From: Babesia bovis T2Bo
Lineage: Eukaryota > Apicomplexa > Aconoidasida > Piroplasmida > Babesiidae
DNA: 64,000 nucleotides
Direction: 5' to 3'
Assembly: GCF_000165395.2 (NCBI RefSeq)
Contig: NW_026261571.1
Span: forward strand, 310,001 to 374,000
Positions 11,676 to 24,271 of this stretch are shown here, piece by piece. The stretch's first letter is position 1; the number at the start of each line of letters is the position of its first letter. The notes below the pieces were generated by a model, which saw only the letters and a program-made list of their open reading frames with translations, searched no databases and was not told where the DNA came from. Both the position numbers and the translations under genes were made by a program.

Positions 11676-12392
11676 TCACGTACTGGCGACGTGTTTGTTA
11701 TAAAAGAATTTGAAGGCGGTTCCCACAAATTTGAAAATAGAAGAGAATCTGGTCCACAAACTTTTAACACTCTTGATGATCCTGTATGGTAACATTGTGG
11801 CAATAATTCCACCCTGCGATCTAGGATCATGTTCCAGTTGTTCAAATACCTTCTGCAACACCACCTTTTGGCTGCGATCATGTTCCTTCGATTGTTCTAT
11901 CATTTTCTTCTTTTGAAGTCTTAGTTCCAGGTTATCTGGATAGAACCTCAAAGCTTCGTTGCAGTAGTCAATTGCCACACCGTATTCTCCATTTTCTGCG
12001 TGCGCTTGTGATATTCTTAGATATGCCTTAAGGTTGCTCTTGTCATACTTTAGTGCCTGATGACAATATTTTATTGCGTCTCTATAGTGACCCTTTTTCA
12101 ACAAAGCCAGTGCCATATTGGTTGACAGGTCTACAAAGGTGCCAACGTAGATTTCCCACTTTCGTATGAATACAGCAGCAGAGGAAGCATCGCGTTCGAA
12201 GTCTGGTTTCTTGCTTAGAATGAATTGTAGCGCCCTAAGACCACTAAACCATACATCAATTGCTCCATCAACATCACCCTGTTTGAACAACTCGGCCCCT
12301 CGCACTTTGCAGGCGATTGGATTCTCCTTAGAATCGTCTGACCCTGTTGGCTCTGCAGGGGTCTTGACTTCTACATCTTCCACTATCTCCAT
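11676..12392 (-). CDS. TPR-repeat protein
   Basis: Single-exon 238-residue protein with about three tetratricopeptide repeats at residues 30-165: one around ACKVRGAELFKQGDVDGAI, then MALALLKKGHYRDAIKYC and AYLRISQAHAENGEYGVAI. The spacing matches the C-terminal TPR block of FKBP-type immunophilins and related co-chaperones, which bind Hsp70/Hsp90 tails, but no FKBP domain precedes it. The N-terminus is acidic. The last ~45 residues are basic and aromatic (IIKSVKSLWTRFSSIFKFVGTAFKFF) and could form an amphipathic membrane-contacting helix. Function beyond protein-protein docking cannot be named from the sequence. Confidence 0.75.
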   Translation of the reverse strand: MEIVEDVEVKTPAEPTGSDDSKENPIACKVRGAELFKQGDVDGAIDVWFSGLRALQFILSKKPDFERDASSAAVFIRKWEIYVGTFVDLSTNMALALLKKGHYRDAIKYCHQALKYDKSNLKAYLRISQAHAENGEYGVAIDYCNEALRFYPDNLELRLQKKKMIEQSKEHDRSQKVVLQKVFEQLEHDPRSQGGIIATMLPYRIIKSVKSLWTRFSSIFKFVGTAFKFFYNKHVAST

Positions 12393-12404
12393 TTTCCAAA
12401 AAGT

Positions 12405-12925
12405 TCATACTCTAATTGTTTTGTATTTTCTCTTAACCTTTTCTGTTTTGGGGGGATTTTGTGCTGGTTCTGGGCCAGGAGTAAGAGCCCATTGATATAT
12501 CCACTTGCCGAACTTGAATACAAAGAACAATGGAATTACGAAAAGTAGTTTGTATGCCCAATCAACAAAAATACTTAGGATGCATATGAGAGTGGTGAGA
12601 CAAAAAAGATCATTGGCTGTGCTGAAGGGAAGACCCAATTTTAAGCTGCTGAAGATAGACAGAAGGCTTAATCCGTATGGCACCGCTATTAAGGATGTTC
12701 TCAGGATCAACCTTTTGTTACCCAATTTTGCACATTTATCTTTATTGAATAAATGGCATACAACCCACAATGTCTGAAAATACGATGATTAATGTAGCGA
12801 ACGTGTGTATGGCAGTGATGCCATTATAAATGCTAACTAACCATACATAACACAGCGACTACACAGTAGTAGAAGCCGAAATTCTTTTCCCTAGTAAGAC
12901 GCTTCTTTTCAGATCTTCCGGCCAT
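12405..12925 (-). CDS. TMEM208/SND2-like ER membrane protein, two exons
   Basis: Proposed exons 12854-12925 and 12405-12773 give 146 residues. TMEM208 (yeast Snd2) acts in SRP-independent targeting of membrane proteins to the ER. The N-terminus is polar and basic (MAGRSEKKRLTREKNFGFYY), then come three to four hydrophobic segments. The C-terminal part (LLFVIPLFFVFKFGKWIY followed by a proline-rich, lysine-rich tail) follows the family pattern. The second exon is secure; the junction uses a weak GTGTTA donor and another donor a few codons earlier would also keep frame, so the splice could be off by several residues. The neighbouring TPR gene on the same strand begins only 12 bp beyond the stop. 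Confidence 0.62.
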
Positions 12926-13009
12926 TTCTTTATAGACTAATTAGCGCTATAGTGTGTCGAGATCAACACGCGATGTGGGTTTCAATATTAGAAAGAATGT
13001 TCAGCGTTT

Positions 13010-16000
13010 TTACTGTTTGTTTATGTTATATTGGGGATGGAATGATTCTAAGAATTCATTGTACATGATCATTCCCTCTTCGTTTGTATCGATGCATTCG
13101 ACCAAAATTTCAGTCTGCTCAAAGGTAAATGGAGCCCTGTTAGTTGTGTTTTATAAAAGTTGTACAACTTACTCAGTGTATCCAAGAGTTTCATAAAGGG
13201 CATGTAGCACTTCTTTGAACTCATGAATATAGATACTGCCATTATGACTTCTGTCATATGAGTGGAAAGCCTGCCTTAAGCTACTGCGGTGCTTGTACAA
13301 AGTGCTGCATACGTGGTCCCACATCTGCATATAATGTAAGATTATTCATCTATAATCACCTCGTTAACAACTGAATACTTGTTTTGGTCCACAACGTAGA
13401 ATGCCTGAAGGAATTCAAGATAGTTGATTTTCTTCGTATTTGTTACATCTATCGTGTGGGCAATTTCCAACAAGTGTTGATCTGTAATCTGAAAACCTAG
13501 TTCTTGCTCTGCTTTGCTGAGGTCTAGCTTTTTGATGGCTTCCGCAAAGTCATTATAGGATAGTAGACCACCTCCCACTTTATCGTAATCTTGGAACTTT
13601 TGGAAAAGTGCCACTGCCCTGATAGCAGAAGAACGCCTTCTGGAAGTTTCTTCCTCAACTGCTTTCGCAAGAGCTGGATTACTGTCCAGATTGGGGTTGT
13701 AATACTTTGCTGCGGCTTCCGCTCTATCAGAAAGTATGACTTTCCCGATTGCTGGTAGTGCTGCTTCCATCCACTCTTCTTTAACCTTGTACCTTGTAGA
13801 TGCAGAGTATATTACCTTGAGTTTACTCAGGAATTCAACAATGTCAGCTTTTCCACCTTGGTCAAGACAACTGCTGAATATAGTTCTCATCAGAATTTTG
13901 ATTTGTGGGTTAGAGAGTCCAACATTGAGCTTTCTGATTGCTTCATCCAAATCAGAGTATGAAACAACACCATCCAAGTTACGGTCGAATACCATCAATA
14001 TTTCCCTCAAGCTGAGATCTGCCTTTACCATGGTGTCGAAAATGTGAGCGATACACTCTCTTTGTAAGTTTTTGTGGCTTTGACCCACTGGGTCGAAGCC
14101 GATGGAAAACCTTTTTAGTACGTCATTATACGGAACCTTACCCGTTTGAGGATCTATGGCGTCCAACATGTACACTGAGAACAAGCGTGGTATTTGAATA
14201 CCCACTATATCTGAAAGCCCCTCCGTCCACAATGCAGGATCTACATAACCGCTTTTTGCAGTATCATATTTGTAGCAATGCAGCCAGAGCGCCTGTTTAT
14301 TTTCACAGACAACTTCGGCAATTTTGATAACAATATCATTCAACATTTTTTCTGAAGTGCTTCTTTTGGGCATCTTTGTTTCATTTTCCATTTGGGAAGA
14401 TAGAGCCGCATCTATTAGTTTTGTCGTCACCATGTTGGTGTTGTTAGCGAGTGCATGTATAGAATCAAGTGATGGTGCCATATACTCTTTGACTTCAAAA
14501 TGTAGCTGTTTACTGAAAATTAGCTGTAACAACGTTAATTATATGAGCAAGTTCAAACTTACGATTGCACCGGTGTTGCCTGTGGTTTGGCAATAGTTTG
14601 ATGCTGAGAACAATGTGACACACCTTCCGTTATGGGTAGTGTCAATTCCCTTGAGCGTACTGGGCACTTGGTGTGATCTGATACAGACCTCCAAGTTGTT
14701 AAGATCTAGGAAGGCAGCGGTAACATCTGGTCCAAACTTGATACAATCAGCGCCCCTGTTGCTGACATCCCTCCCATTTTTACTTTGTGGGTCAGACCAA
14801 AGTAAGTCGAATACGATACTATCCTCGAAGGTGTCCGGCGATGCTGGGCACATTCTCTTTCGATTCACCTTGCTTATAACATCCAGCGTAACTCCATCAT
14901 GCCTGAAAAGACCCCCGTGGACCACTACAATACGTTTTTCTATAATGATTACTAGTGGCAATTCCCAGAAGATGCGTTGGAATAGTTTGTATATATGACC
15001 GTCGTACTTCATCCGTACTTCCCTTGCAAAACCATATGCTTCATTCATATCCTCAGATTCGTGATTTCCACGATTAATGATTACCGACGATGGATCGGCC
15101 AATTTAAATGAGAAGAGTAGCATAAATATATCAGTGGCTCCCATTCCACGATCTGCAATATCTCCATTAAAGAGGTAGACATTTCTACTTGATGGAGGTC
15201 CGAATTTAAAGAATATCCACAAAAGATCGTTTAGCTGCCCATGCAAATCTCCAACTACAATGAGGTTTCCATTTTCATGTGGTGGGACCTCCACGGTGTT
15301 GATGGCTCCATTGTCATTGCTGCGATACCATTCTAGCATATCGACAAGGATTCGCTGTGCGTATTCAATAGGCACGGTGCTCTGTGCAAGCTTAAACTAC
15401 AAATGGCGTAACTTACGATTTGCCCTGATTTATAAGCGTCTAGTAGTTCATTAGCAAACTTTGATGTAACTTTGCTCCCGAGTTTGGGACCGTTGTATGT
15501 TGTTTCTGGATACTTTTGGGGGTCACTCTCTTCGAAGACATCAGAGAAGCGTTTCTTTGGTTGCCCCGGTTCTTGGGTGGTCGTGTTGTATATCTTTTTG
15601 ATATGGTTGAGAATAGGCAAATAAACGTCACTGAGAACATATGCCTAGCTTATTACGTAACTATACCGTTTACTTGCGAGTGTGCGCTGCTCCTGTAAGC
15701 TTTCCATGTGATCCCAGAAACGAAATGCCACTTCTTGTATGTACTTTGCTCTCACCATGTACATCCTTATGAATGCTTGGATGCGTGTGGCTGCTGCTTC
15801 TTGTTCTACACATTATCTATATTCATTGTTATGATATTATTTACCATTATATTGCTTTACTGACGTCACTGGAACGCAAGCGATTGCACTGTCATTAACT
15901 CCAAGCATTGGCCCATAATTTGTGGCTAATTTGAGCGGCTTATCGGTCCTGACACCAATTATATGTCTCAAGACATCTCCATTTCCCCTGTTGATGTATT

Positions 16001-16088
16001 CTCGGGATCCTACAAGTTCGACGGTGCCACGGACACCGTAGACCTCGACGACATCTCCAACGTTGAAGGTAGTTTCTCCTCCCGCCAT
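13010..16088 (-). CDS. PPEF/PP7-type serine/threonine phosphatase with IQ motif and EF hands, seven exons
   Basis: Exons 15845-16088, 15667-15805, 15417-15630, 14563-15381, 13360-14523, 13173-13324 and 13010-13136 sum to 2859 bases, 952 residues, with all phases matching. PPEF/PP7 enzymes are calcium-controlled protein phosphatases. In order: an SH3/CAP-Gly-like segment at about 8-75 ([27 protein letters not shown]); an IQ calmodulin-binding motif at about 88-105 ([17 protein letters not shown]); the metallophosphatase domain at about 200-475 with GDLHGQ, GDIADRG, RGNHES and VVHGG; then a long tail with EF-hand loops including [38 protein letters not shown] and [12 protein letters not shown]. 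The order matches PPEF apart from the N-terminal domain. Some tail loops lack key ligands and may be structural. Confidence 0.88.
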
Positions 16089-16525
16089 ATTGTTATTTAC
16101 ACACTAAACTATATATTCAAAATTATGTGTAAAAATGGAAATTGGATGAAGGCTTCCAGTGAGTCTTCTCTCATTTGAAATGTCAACATGGGCGCATTTC
16201 CTGTTGGAGTGCATTCCACCTTCTGTTGCTACAGTCTTATCTTTTGATTCAAAAACCTTGATACTTCTTCTATTACACACATATATCACGATGGTTTTGT
16301 AATGTAAAGCTGATGCAATGTGTACACGTTTTGCTTTGATGTCTCATGAACACTGTCATCTTAATTTTGTGAACCATGCCACATGGGCCATGAATCAATA
16401 ATCATTGCCATATATAGTGTTTTGGTGATTACCGAACTATTTACTATTAATGGCTATCACTATTGGCGTTGTAGGACCACTAGACTACAGGTCGTATATT
16501 TGATGTATATTACAACATCAGTTGC
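16089..16525. other. Intergenic spacer upstream of the phosphatase gene
   Basis: About 440 bp between the phosphatase start and the stop of the next minus-strand gene. A 61-codon open frame at 16104-16289 has no family resemblance. I see no RNA gene. Confidence 0.55.
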
Positions 16526-19500
16526 TCAATGATCGTGTACCTTTCTGCCACACTCTTCATGCATTATAGTGTGTTGTCTGGGTGTTTGTTTTTGTCCTCC
16601 TTCTGTTTGTTTGGGTGGCGGTATTGCGATAGACATGCCTAACTTGATTGGCTCTTGGCATATTGCACAAATTGACCTGGCATCGACTGTGATCGGTGGT
16701 ACGCATGTAAGTTTATACAGCTGCTTTGCTGTCTGTGAGCGCAATGACCGTGTAAGACCCCGTCTCATTGCTGCAGTTCTCTCTTCGTGGAGGGCCTTTA
16801 GTTGCAACTGCATTAAAATGTTTGCAAATATTGCAAAATTCCAACTTTCTGGCATTATTTCTACGATAGCACTCCCGCTGATGGCTGCGTTATGGGTACA
16901 CAAGGGAATGTATTTGGCCAGTAGGTCCCTGGCAAGGTAAATACATGTGTCATCCGATTGGGATTCCTGCACAATGATGTTTAGCAGTTTTAACAGTAAG
17001 CGGTCGATCGAGGCATCTGATGTGTTGATACTGTACATTTCATATTTTGTTAATGGCCATTCGTTTGCCCTTTGCATCCAATAATCAAAATTGCTGAACA
17101 GTCTCTTGAATGGCATGTCCATTGTTGATGTGTCGAACGATGTTTCTATTTCCCCGAAACACAGACAGTAGGCTTCGCATGCTTTAAGCCTGTTATCTTT
17201 ATTCCAAAGTTGGAATAGTGTGCGCAACGCTTCTTCATGTTTATTCAATTTGTTGTTTAGAAGTACCGTTGTTTCCACCATGTTCAGCTTCATCAGCATA
17301 TCCTCCAATTTGCTCATGTTAAAACTTTTATTTGACTCCATCAATTCAATCAGCATAGTTTTTATAGCACGGTTTCTATCATCTTTTGAGTCATTGTTCT
17401 TCCTTTTCACGGTAACTGCATCTACATGAGATTTCACGAAACAGACGTACGTTCGCTTATATAACATTGAGCTAGAAGTGTATTTTCATGGATACCACCA
17501 TGTTTGTTTTTCATAACCAAGTCTTCCAAGTACTTGATTCGCATACCCATCTTCGAGTCACAGTAGCTCTGTATCTATATATGCCTAGCTTCATTGACCT
17601 AACCTTTGGTGCATGCATATCTATCATTGCGATAATTTGGTCGGTACTAAATGGCATAATTGCGTGGTTAGTTGTGAGTACGTCAAGTGCTGCATGTTTT
17701 TTGCTCAGTAATTAACACAAACATACCTGCATTGGGGTAGGTTGCTAATAGCACTGGGAGGTAAGTAGTGAGTATATCGTGTATTTCCTCCTTTTTTGTA
17801 TTTTTGTTGACCTCTGACAAAAATGTATGTGGCACTTGTATCCTGCTTACCATCTTTGTGTTTTTGGCTTTGCTCTATAAGTGTATTTAGGCAATTGGCA
17901 AGTTCGCAGCAAACCGATTTGATTTCTAGTGCGATTTCATCTTTATGGCCACTACCAACATTATCCGTTATATAATTGACCATAATATTCATTGCCTCTT
18001 TATATCGTTTTTGTTGGATGAGTAGTTTTGCGAGTACTTCGTTCTTTTCCATTTTGATTAGGTGTTCTTTACAGGAGTCCAGATCTAGAAATGTTTCTTC
18101 TTTTGGCCTGTTGATAATTATACTACATTTCGGATCGTCACATTCAGCTAGTAGCAGAAGGCACGTCTTTTCTATGTTAGCCTTAAGTGTGCGTTGAAAA
18201 TCAGACATGTCGATCCCTTTTGTCTGCAATAGCGCATTGTTGTTTAAATGTTTAAGTAAGAACGCAGCAAACGATACATTAGCCAGCTCCACTAGTTTTG
18301 CTACAGTTGATTTGGATGCTAATTCACTTTTCCGTTGACCATATCTTCTCTCTACGAACTCTCTAATTCCAGTTGCGTTGGGTATGTACTGCCGCAGCAA
18401 CATGGGCACGGCCTCATTGCTGACATACGATTCCGGCAAGGCTATATCTGCATAATGGTTCCAAAACTGTAGCAAATATACTATATCTACATTTCCGAGT
18501 GTAAAGTGGTGGAATGCCAAGGGGAAGTTGAGATCATTGAATCGCATCCACCCTGCGATGGTATGGGCCAACTTCTTCTCTTCTACTTGTTGCGGATCTT
18601 CTGTTGCAAAGTACACATTAGCTATATGCAGTACTTGCTTGATGTCTTTACTTTCAACCGCTTCGGCGATTGTCTGATGATATGTCTTATGCTTTAGGGC
18701 CATCACTACGTTAGGCGTGGCTGATAGCATGCATTCCCATTGAGGCATGAAATGCACGTATTTTGCGCTAGTTTGATCAATAACTTGATATGGTAATTGA
18801 TCTCTAACTCCATAGACTTCTACTATCCTATCTACTGTGATGCCTATAATGAACGGCGAAGCGCACCCTAGAGCCTCTAGTCTATTTCTCCACAGTATAG
18901 TGTTTTTCTTTGAAAGTGCCATCGTTTGTGTATTGTAGAATATTCCGATATTTTGACATATTACCATTACATCTCCATCGACGCATGGCGTTGTGAGTGG
19001 TACGACCTCCGAATCGAGATCCCCTGTTTGCAGGCTACATAATTCGCGGCACGTTTTGCATTCCGCATCCATGATGTAATAGGCTTCTTTAGTTCCTACT
19101 ACAATTGTATTATTGATCCATGATGCACTAAGTACCATTCCATCAACACTGATACATCGTTTTGGTGTTAGTTTGCCTCCTTGTGCTGCGTATATGTACA
19201 TCTTCCCATCAGTTCCCACGCAGAATTCATTTAATGGGCAAAGGGTTCCCTTTGCATTTTGCGTGATTGTACTATCGAAATATATCCATTCAAACTGTCT
19301 GGCTACACATGTGACGTTTTTAACAAGGATTGATGGTTGCCCTTTGAACATGGAATTGATCGAATACAGATCGCCATTTGAATTGAGAACTAGAATCCAT
19401 CCTTCTGGTTCCAAGGGTGTAATTGAGGCTATTTTCTGGTTGCTGACCTTGGCGTATTTATAAACTTCAGCCTCTACAGGCCCCTGGATATCTATATGCT

Positions 19501-19655
19501 TATATTTACCAACAAACCTGTAATTCTGGACACTGAAATGCGTGGAGTTCACCTGCGTCATTTCCTATTACCAAATCATTGTTACACCATGCAACGGCTG
19601 TAATTTTGGAGCTTTCCATCCAACGGAGTACGACATCTCGGCTGAATATTTCCAT
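16526..19655 (-). CDS. Vps39/Vps3-like (CNH-domain) tethering complex subunit, five exons
   Basis: Exons 19518-19655, 17727-19483, 17604-17703, 17451-17574 and 16526-17415 sum to 3009 bases, 1002 residues, in frame throughout; introns are 23-46 bp. Vps39 (HOPS) and Vps3 (CORVET) subunits link Rab GTPases to SNARE-mediated fusion in the late endocytic pathway. The N-terminal third has the beta-propeller/CNH pattern (KITAVAWCNNDLVIG, EGWILVLNSNGDLYSIN). The middle is helical, clathrin-repeat-like, with AKLLIQQKRYKEAMNIMVNY and a HENTLLAQCYISEL segment typical of Vps39/TGFBRAP1. The C-terminus has a zinc-binding remnant, CAICQEPIKLG...HEECGRKVH. HOPS and CORVET subunits cannot be told apart here. 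Confidence 0.8.
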
Positions 19656-19720
19656 TTCATTTGCCTAGCGTGGTGTCTATCTTTTTACTTTTAAGTTCAT
19701 TTTATATGTACACATTGTTA

Positions 19721-22627
19721 TTATTCATTAAGTGTGACTGTGTTGTCTTCTTGTAGTTTACTGTTGTCTATTCTACTTGGTGACCACAAGTCGTCGTCTG
19801 TTGTCAGGTCATTTCCATTTACACATTGCTTACCTTCACTATCTCCTAGAACCATATCCCAGTTATCATTTTGTTCGTAGTCTGCAACTCCTTTTTCGGT
19901 ACGATTGATTTTGTTCAATACGATCGTTTCGATATCACCTAGTATCTCCACTGCGCATTGCACTTTTCCGACGTCAATTGGTCCCAGTGCTCCTGTTTAT
20001 TCTTAGAGTAGGCATAACATCCTAAAACATACCGTACATAACTTTATGTCGCTTCATGAAGGGGTGTTTGAGTATATCTTCTACTGTAGGCCTGTCTTTT
20101 ACATTTTCGCAAAGGCATATTTTAAGAAACTGTCTTGTATCCGCATCTTCGCATAGTTCAATTTGGTTGTAATCCAGTGCAGCTCTTGATAATGGCGTTT
20201 GGCACGTTGCTTCGTATAGTATTTTCCCTATCATCCACACGTGTGCCTTTGACACTGCGTTAGTATCATGTGTGAATGCTGGATCACCGTTAGCTTCTGG
20301 TGGGAGGTACCACTCTAGAGTCTTTCCCCAAAGAAGTGATGCTATGGTAACTTTCACGCATTTATTCAATGCATCCCTTGCTTCTTTGTGTAGCAGTGAC
20401 TGTGGGATACCTGCTGACAGTTTTGCTCCTCCTGCAAAGAAGTAGATTCTGCTTGACTTTAGTGGTAGTATAAAGTCTATATTTTTAAATTTATTAACCA
20501 TTTTCGCGATTTCCCTAACTATTACTTGTGCTTGGGAGAAACGTTCTGCTGATTTCATTTGCGGCATCTTTTCTAGTAATTCTGATACTGGTGTGTCTGC
20601 TGTGTTATAAAATCACTTGTTGCGTGCTTACCCCCAAAGAATCCCATTCTTTCTACTAGGCAATGATCTGTGATTTCAAATCCATTTGCAAATTTGATAT
20701 TTTTATTATCTGCATATTTTTGTTCCACCTTTTTTATTTTTGTGAATGCTTGTTTATATGCTTCCTTGAGTATATTTATAAGTTCAGATCCAGCTCCTTC
20801 TAGTGTTTTGATTTTGTAGATTACTGGCATACATTCTATTGTGTTGTACATCTGGTTGGTGGTCAGGTTTAGTTCTAAAAAGCTTACTTTCCAAATTATT
20901 GAGTTACATGACACTCCTAAAGCTTTCCATGCTAGACATTCTTGTGGTTTGAACGCGGGTTCCAATACCTGGTTTGTGTCTAGTTTATATATATTGCTAC
21001 TTACTGAGTATTCGGCTAATGCCTGGGTGCGATCTCTTGCAAGCTGCTGTTGCAGTTCATCTCGTTCGCTATCTTCCATATCTTGCAGTAGTTTCATATA
21101 GTATATATACTTTGCCTCGTCAACTGCTGACGTATCATATGCGACGTTGGTCCCTTCTCCGAAAACTTCTTGCATCCTTTGCAATGTTTTCATTTTATCC
21201 TTGGATGCTTTATCGTGTGAGAACCCTTTTTCTCTCATTACAGGATCACCCTTTTGCCATGTGGTTATGTTTTTTATGGATCCGTATTGTAGGTAGGTAT
21301 CTCCTGCTGCTAGCCGGAGATCTTGTCTTGTAATTTTCAGGAGGTCTTCCACTTGGTTATTGAAGTTTTCTGTCATTTTTGTGTGTATTTTTGTATATAT
21401 ATCATATTCATTCATTAACCTTTTATGGACCTTATTTAGTTTAGTGAGTTGTTCCACAGTTTCATTTTCTGCGTCTAGTACATATCCCATGGCATTGGTG
21501 TTCACTACATTAAACTTCTGCAGTTCATCGCGACATCTTAACATATTATTTGACTCTACCAGTTTCATGAACTCATTTGGGTTCATGCCTATAGGCTTCA
21601 TACAGTATAAGTAGAATATTTCTGCTGGCATCCATGGTGGTCTCAGGACTTCCAACTGTGTTACTATAGCTTTGGGGTTGACTATATTGTCTCCATATAA
21701 TTCAATAGTGTCTACTAGGTTATCTATTTCGTTTTCAATGGAGAGCATCCATGTTATTGGATCATTTCTATCCAGTTCCTTTTCCTTTTCCACCTTTGCA
21801 TTACCTACAACTTTTAGGATTACTTTTGCACCCTTTGTTTCGTTATCGTTTAATGGCTGATATGCAGATTTTGGTATTGTAATTTTTTTCTTTTTCACTC
21901 CATTTACCACTTGGCTGCTAGACAATAGCATGACTACATTTTCTTTTTTCTCATTGACACCTATCGATCTACTTTCTTCAGACGTCTGTTTTAGATCACT
22001 ATATTCACCAAACTTCAATTGGGCACCATACGATTTGCCAGATTGTACGCTAAGGGCTCTTCCTTCACCAGAGCTTACTGATGTAGCATGTTCCCCGTCT
22101 TCTTTACGTATGGATGTGCTGCGACTTAAGGCATATTTTGATGTTATCGTATCACTACCTATTCTATGCTTAGTTTTCCCGGTATACTTCCCAGGCTCCA
22201 CTAGCCTTTGTAGCGCTTCCAACTTAGGTGTATACAATTTGCTATGAAGGTAGTTTTCAGAAAAATGCAACAGTTCTTCCTTGCGTTTGAGTCCTTCTAA
22301 GTCCTTGAAGTTATTGTCAAAGGTTTTGGTTTTAAGTGATGCAAAGCCCATGGGTCTGTCATCATTTCCTTCTATCATGGGTGCCGCTACTGTGTAATAA
22401 TCCGCTGAACCCTGTCCTAGCAGTATTTGGTCATCAATTTCCGTGTTACCAATGTTTGTCGGTTCGTCTGCATTGTTGTCAAATGTTCTTAGTTGGTCGG
22501 TAACTGAATTCACAAATCTTGCACGTCCTCTTTGCACGGTAGTCCTTGTGGGCACCAATTCTTGATCAAACATATTTAATCCATCGTTTGCCATTGTAAG
22601 GTCTCTTCTTATGCCATTCTGATCCAT
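19721..22627 (-). CDS. Large protein with C-terminal pseudokinase domain, three exons
   Basis: Exons 20632-22627, 20033-20596 and 19721-19992 sum to 2832 bases, 943 residues. The acceptor of exon 2 could alternatively lie 7-9 bp later without breaking frame. The first ~270 residues are low-complexity and charged; residues ~280-480 look helical. From about 560 a degenerate kinase fold is visible: the activation-segment end reads WYLPPEA (for APE), the F-helix reads HVWMIGKILYEA (for DVWSLG), and the closing part has KICLCENVKDRPTVEDILKHPF. The catalytic HRD is replaced (FILPLKSSRI) and DFG by a glycine/alanine run (FAGGAKL), so phosphotransfer is unlikely. The acidic C-terminal 90 residues form a tail. 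No named family was recognised; a scaffold or SCYL-like role is only a guess. Confidence 0.7.
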
Positions 22628-22926
22628 TTATAATACTTTTGGAGTGAAAATTTACATTTTCCCGGTATGTATTCTATCCGTCGTGTTCTCACTTTGGTAA
22701 AATATTCTGCGTCCGAAGGCTATTACCCACACACCTATGTTAAGTACTAAAAACTAAGTACAATTGTTATTATACTGGCTATTATTCTCTAATAAAGTGA
22801 TGTCTATCCCAATTGAGTGCTGTAGGACAACTACAACTATGGCTACACATAATATTAATTAATAATTATTTGCGGGATTATTGCTTATTTGGTTAATATT
22901 TGTAGCATTTAACATTGGAATCGTTC
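22628..22926. other. Intergenic spacer between pseudokinase and BCP1 genes
   Basis: About 300 bp of AT-rich DNA. It should contain the pseudokinase promoter and the 3' end of the BCP1-like gene. No coding or RNA feature was seen. Confidence 0.55.
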
Positions 22927-23910
22927 CTAGACATCGACAAAAGTTTTTGCAATTTTCTGTACAACAAACTTGAACTTCTTGATTGGTAGACAGTATAACA
23001 CCATGGCTTCCGGTATTACTTTCGACTTTATGGGTTTAGTATTGTTGTCTTTTCCGTAGAAGTCTACTTTATTTGATTCTCCTGTGTGCCATACTAAATC
23101 AAGTATAGATTCTTCGCAGTAGAATCGTTCTTCTGGTTTTACGTAAACAGTGTTTTCTTTTGTCATCATTGTTGGATTTTCGGTATACACCCGTGCTATT
23201 CCCATCAGGTGCGTAAAGTGGTAGTATTTCCTTTCATTGTCGTCAATTGTATTTTCCAGTGACCATTGTAAGTCATCATAAACGCATTTATGTAGGTTCC
23301 CAATGAGTTGTATTGGTATGTTGCCCATTCTCTCATTGATTAGAAAGCCGATTTGGCTTCTTTCTCCTGTAATTAGTTTTTGCATAGTTTGTATATCATT
23401 TTCTGATCCTACTTGTTTTGCCATTGCGATGAAGCTTTGTCCCAGTGACTCCAGTTGTTGATACTGCTTGAGGTTGAGTATGGAGAGCACCGAGAGTACG
23501 TATGGATCATCTTTATCATCAGATTTGACAACTGTCCCTAGATTACTTTGTTCTGTGATCAACGTTGCTAGTATTCCGTATGTGGAATCGTTACTACCGC
23601 TAGGTGGTTCCCATGGCACTTTCTTGAGGCACCCTTGTATTATAGTTAGTATGCCATCTCGATCTTTTTCCGTAGGATCATTGAAGAAGAACTCCGCTTG
23701 TACTGAGCCGTCAGAATCCTGAATAGTTTTTAGACATGTTATGTATTACTCTTGGTAGCACGTATGTACATGTCTATTTAGTGTTAAGGCAATGACTATA
23801 TGTTCACACGCAAGCACACATGGCAGTAAGCATACCTCTTCGTTTTCTTCTCGATCAGTTTTCTGTTTTTTACTTGTTCTTTCTTGTAATTCTTCGTTGT
23901 TATTCTCCAT
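22927..23910 (-). CDS. BCP1/BCCIP-like protein, two exons
   Basis: Exons 23836-23910 and 22927-23718 (phase 0, 117 bp intron) give 288 residues, the usual size. Yeast Bcp1 is a nuclear chaperone and export factor that handles ribosomal protein uL14 and a lipid kinase; mammalian BCCIP binds BRCA2 and p21. The family signature is the N-terminal acidic start followed by a VQAEFFFNDPTEKDRDGIL segment (the F-x-F-x-D-P...D pattern), a central LITGERSQIGFLINERMGNIP stretch, and a C-terminal hydrophobic YCLPIKKFKFVV strand. The first exon encodes a lysine- and glutamate-rich leader. The opposite-strand open frames here are shadows. The function of the apicomplexan copy is inferred from the family only. 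Confidence 0.82.
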
Positions 23911-24271
23911 TGCATCTATTCCTTTGAATAGAGTTTACCTTTTACGTCTCAATAACAGTACACACTGTTATATATTATTTAATAACAATTTTAAAGAATT
24001 GTTTAATATGCTTAGAAAATGTTTAGCTATTGATTTCACTACACATCCTACCCTTCATTTGCCGGATGTGCAATCATTACGCTTTGGTAGACGGTCCATT
24101 CAAATTTATTTGGTATTCGTTGTTATATATGCTATATTCTAGGTTTATACAGATATAGATCGCATAATAAAGTGCATTTTGCTTATTGATCAAAAATTTC
24201 AATAGGAATCTTCATTATATCACTGTCAAAGATTGATTTAATATTATTTTCCGGGCAGCATATATGTTTAT
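23911..24271. promoter_or_regulatory. Divergent intergenic region, BCP1-like and release-factor-like genes
   Basis: About 360 bp of AT-rich DNA between two divergent start codons, so it should hold both promoters. No coding exon or RNA gene was recognised. Confidence 0.5.

Noticed and set aside
15837..16088. An apparently separate 83-residue gene.
   Set aside because: It splices in frame to the IQ-motif exon of the phosphatase and has no stop of its own before the donor, so it was merged.
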